Origin: Anaerolineaceae bacterium
Lineage (GTDB): Bacteria; Chloroflexota; Anaerolineae; Aggregatilineales; Phototrophicaceae
NCBI GenBank assembly: GCA_002699585.1
Contig: PABP01000024.1
Location: 1-64,000 of the forward strand
Length of the DNA: 64,000 nucleotides
Direction of reading: 5' to 3'
This document shows positions 61,863 to 64,000 of the stretch, piece after piece. The stretch's first letter is position 1. Every line of letters starts with the position of its first letter. Below the pieces are notes generated by a model. The model made no database searches, was not told where the DNA came from, and saw only the letters and a program-made list of their open reading frames with translations. The translations under genes and the position numbers were made by a program.

Positions 61863-62441
61863 TCAAGAAACGGATCGATCTGCTTCCGGCTGGGTCCAGA
61901 TTGACGCGGGTAGCGACTGCTCCAGGCGCGCCATCAGGACATCATAATCCGTGTGGCTGCGGCTGGTGAAGGCGATCACCGGGCGGCCATTGGCCCCGGC
62001 GAACAGCCCTGTCGCCCGGTAACGCCAACCCAGGCCGGGAATAATCAACATGATGCCGCGCGGCGCGCGATACTGTTTGCGACCTTCAATGACAAATTTG
62101 CGCAGCGTTTCGTGGTTTTCAGTCGGCAGCAGTGGATAGTCGCGGATTTCGGCGATGGCATCCCAGGGAACGTGACGCTCCGGGGAGAAAGCAGGCCGCA
62201 GCCGTAAGCCCTCATCATCCACGCTGACTGCCGGGGTCGCGCTCAGGTTGTGCAGCAGCGGCAGCAGGAAAAACCCCAACAAGGGCAGGGCCATCAGCAA
62301 GAAAGGGCCATTGAAAGCAATGGCGATCAAAACGAGCAGCGGCAAACTGGCCAACAGCAGTATCAAACCGATCTGCACGATGATGTACTGGAGGCGCATC
62401 TGCCAGGGAGATGGATAGTCGTGGTGTGTGATTTTGCCCAT
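61863..62441 (-). CDS. Membrane protein with bacterial PH-like domain
   Basis: A 192-residue protein. Two adjacent hydrophobic helices (about 22-60, IIVQIGLILLLASLPLLVLIAIAF and LLMALPLLGFFLLPLL) are followed by a beta region (about 70-180) with VSVDDEGLRLRPAFSPERHVPWDAIAEIRDY, typical of membrane-attached bPH-type domains, and a C-terminal helix DYDVLMARLEQSL. Function unknown. Confidence 0.7.
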   Translation of the reverse strand: MGKITHHDYPSPWQMRLQYIIVQIGLILLLASLPLLVLIAIAFNGPFLLMALPLLGFFLLPLLHNLSATPAVSVDDEGLRLRPAFSPERHVPWDAIAEIRDYPLLPTENHETLRKFVIEGRKQYRAPRGIMLIIPGLGWRYRATGLFAGANGRPVIAFTSRSHTDYDVLMARLEQSLPASIWTQPEADRSVS

Positions 62442-62504
62442 AGTCCCGATTATAAAGCCTGTGCTAACGCTGACCTATGGTCCGTTGGCAAGTTTTAACA
62501 GACG

Positions 62505-62966
62505 CTAATCGTCGAGCCGATAAGCTGTGAAGCCGGTCTTGGTCGTCTTGCTAAAACCCGCTTTTTCGTAAAACCGATGCACAGCCTCGTCATGACGGCC
62601 TGTCAACAGCATGACTTTATAGCAGCGGCGTTCCCAGCAAAAATCGAGGACGTATTGCAACAAGCGCGTGCCGATACCTCGCTGGCGATAGTCGCTGTGG
62701 GTAACAACATTTTCGATAAAGGCATAAGGACGCCCGCCGCGTGTCAGGTTGGGCACCAGGATCAGGGTGCAGGTGGCGACGAGTTGGCTATCCAGCTCGG
62801 CAACGAATACGTACAGGGCGGGATTGGTCAACAATTGCGCCCAGATGTCATCAAGCGCGGGCTGCCCTGGCGGTGGGGCATCGTCAGGATTCATCTGGCG
62901 GAATAGCGCCAGCAGTTCGTCACGTTCATCTGCACGAATCGTCCGAAAAATCAGGTCATCCAGCAT
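62505..62966 (-). CDS. GNAT family N-acetyltransferase
   Basis: A 153-residue protein. IFRTIRADERDELLALFRQM begins the fold; YAFIENVVTHSDYRQRGIGTRLLQYVLDFCWERRC carries the acetyl-CoA-binding motif RQRGIG, and HRFYEKAGFSKT is the final strand-helix. It moves an acetyl group to an amine; the substrate is unknown. AGGAAAAACC precedes ATG 62966. Confidence 0.9.
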   Translation of the reverse strand: MLDDLIFRTIRADERDELLALFRQMNPDDAPPPGQPALDDIWAQLLTNPALYVFVAELDSQLVATCTLILVPNLTRGGRPYAFIENVVTHSDYRQRGIGTRLLQYVLDFCWERRCYKVMLLTGRHDEAVHRFYEKAGFSKTTKTGFTAYRLDD

Positions 62967-63074
62967 GGTTTTTCCTAAATATTTATCCGTAAAACAGCTA
63001 ATGAAAGCCTGTAAATCAATTGGCTAAATGTCTTCAAAAATAGACCTACATCCACCAAAAATTTGGCTCGGAAC

Positions 63075-63180
63075 CCCACCCCTAAATCCCCTCCCCATGA
63101 TGTGAGGGGACTTTTTCTCGCTGCCAAGTGGCTTATGAAAGGCATCCTTCCACCTCACGGAGGAAGGACCAAGGATAGGG
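63075..63180. repeat. MITE-like imperfect inverted repeat, family B copy 4
   Basis: Left arm ACCCCTAAATCCCCTCCCC near 63078, right arm GGAAGGACCAAGGATAGGGG near 63155, about 100 bp end to end, with an internal hairpin CCCCTcccc...GAGGGG. It resembles the units at 541, 15170 and 58134. The rest of 62967-63336 shows nothing else of note. Confidence 0.55.
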
Positions 63181-63336
63181 GTCCGGTCAGCAAAAGACGC
63201 ATCACCCCATTTTACGCATAGCTACTTCATAGTAAGCATATTGGATGCCATTATACGCCCATTTTTAAGCGCTGGATGGCCCATCAGTCACCTATCATCG
63301 CCACCCACCGTCTACCCGCCGGACTGTCTGCCCATG

Positions 63337-63364
63337 TTGACACCCCTAGTGGTCATGATATAAT
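63337..63364 (+). promoter_or_regulatory. Strong sigma-70-type promoter of the last gene
   Basis: TTGACA (63337-63342), a 16-nt spacer and consensus TATAAT (63359-63364). The start codon is 38 nt downstream. Confidence 0.85.
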
Positions 63365-63401
63365 CGCGCCCGCATAAGGCACAGATGGAGAGACGCGCGC
63401 T

Positions 63402-64000
63402 ATGACGCGATTAAAGGCACTTTTGGCCGTTTTTCTGATGCTAATTGGCGTCAGCGCAACCCAGGCCCAGACAAATCTACTCGTGAACCCCAGCTTTGAG
63501 CGCGGCGGCGAATACCGCCAGATCAGCTCATCGGAAGAAGATGGCACGATTTTTAACGTGGCCCCCGGCTGGACAGGTTGGATCGCCCTGACCCCCAAAA
63601 CCGAAAGTTGGATGAACGAACCGCCCAATGGCTACCCACACAGCGGCAGCTATAAGCGCTCCGGCAATTTTTCCCAGGATATTTCCCGCGGGTTTAGTAC
63701 CTTCACCGCCTCAGTCATACAGACGGTGGGCAACATCCCGGAAGGCACGACCCTGCGCTTTAGAACCTGGGTTTTCCAGGATAATGACAGCGGCAGCGGC
63801 GCGCGCACGCGCGTTGGCATCGGCGTGAACAGCAGCAGCCCGGTTACAGGTGACATCACCTGGTCGCCGTGGATGCGCTCCGTTAAGTCCTGGCAGGAAG
63901 TCACCGTCGAGGCGACAGTCCCGGCAGGCGCGGTGACGGTCTTCATTTATAGTACGCAAAGCACGCCCAACAACCCCAACGCCGTTTATTATGACGATGC
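63402..64000 (+). CDS. Secreted carbohydrate-binding-like protein, partial (cut by window edge)
   Basis: At least 199 residues from ATG 63402, with GGAGAG nine bases upstream. The frame is open to the window edge. A signal peptide ends SATQAQT. The mature part begins NLLVNPSFERGG, has SGSYKRSGNF, RFRTWVFQDNDS and ends TPNNPNAVYYDDA, which follows the CBM_4_9-like beta-sandwich pattern of exported carbohydrate-binding or adhesive proteins. The rest of the protein, which may add other domains, lies beyond the window. Confidence 0.75.
   Translation, partial: MTRLKALLAVFLMLIGVSATQAQTNLLVNPSFERGGEYRQISSSEEDGTIFNVAPGWTGWIALTPKTESWMNEPPNGYPHSGSYKRSGNFSQDISRGFSTFTASVIQTVGNIPEGTTLRFRTWVFQDNDSGSGARTRVGIGVNSSSPVTGDITWSPWMRSVKSWQEVTVEATVPAGAVTVFIYSTQSTPNNPNAVYYDD

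Noticed and set aside
1-64000. tRNA, rRNA, CRISPR array or prophage
   Set aside because: I found no T-loop/acceptor pairing that makes a tRNA, no regular spaced repeats and no phage structural genes. A covariance-model scan would be decisive.

Overview
The window reads as an ordinary chromosomal stretch of a free-living bacterium with mid-to-high GC coding DNA and AT-richer islands. Several things point to Chloroflexota (Anaerolineae-like or Phototrophicales-like): an F420-type PPOX oxidoreductase, many secreted beta-propeller and TPR proteins with SpyI-type signal peptides or lipoboxes, small SpoIIAA-like proteins, and a decayed IS4-type transposase of a kind familiar from Roseiflexus-like genomes. 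This assignment is inference; there is no rRNA gene and I see no tRNA, CRISPR array or prophage. Core genes present are rho, gatC, guaA and pepF.

Layout. 1-5.4 kb is an accessory cluster: a transposase pseudogene at the edge, two tandem TIR-TPR genes with duplicated promoters, a TrpC-like barrel that has lost its catalytic residues, a SpoIIAA-like protein, a PH-like protein and a zinc-ribbon protein. 5.5-13.5 kb holds a lipoprotein, a NapH-type 4Fe-4S membrane protein, a SnoaL-like protein, a nucleotidyltransferase, secreted proteins and an MFS transporter. 13.5-18 kb carries rho, two tiny glycine-zipper membrane proteins, and gatC with a PPOX protein. 18-24.8 kb has a DUF4332 protein, a YihY/BrkB protein, an apparent selenocysteine-containing deiodinase-like protein, an EamA transporter, a nitrilase-family protein lacking its nucleophile, and a glycosyltransferase. 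24.9-28.3 kb has a TetR regulator, a lipoprotein and a MerR/alpha-beta hydrolase operon. 28.4-37.8 kb has a giant YfhO-flippase fusion, an SH3 protein, guaA, an enolase-superfamily dehydratase and a secreted trypsin. 37.9-50.3 kb has propeller and TPR proteins, a TetR regulator, glycosyltransferases, a NIF3-insert-like protein, an FHA protein, an esterase and two tandem paralogous membrane proteins. 50.5-64 kb has a DUF3298-like protein, a Uma2 nuclease-fold protein, pepF, a MerR-carboxymuconolactone decarboxylase operon, a histidine kinase, a double FtsX permease, and a partial secreted carbohydrate-binding-like protein at the right edge.

How the genes work together. Most genes are in one- or two-gene units ended by clear hairpin terminators. 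Two MerR operons carry textbook 19-bp-spacer promoters with a dyad in the spacer, and both appear leaderless. The genes with most to offer a follow-up are the UGA-containing deiodinase-like gene with a SECIS-like hairpin, the three lost-active-site or fusion proteins, and the two tandem gene pairs in which the front module is kept nearly identical while the rear module has diverged. Start sites were moved inward from the longest reading frame where a Shine-Dalgarno sequence, a promoter or the family's N-terminus argued for it.
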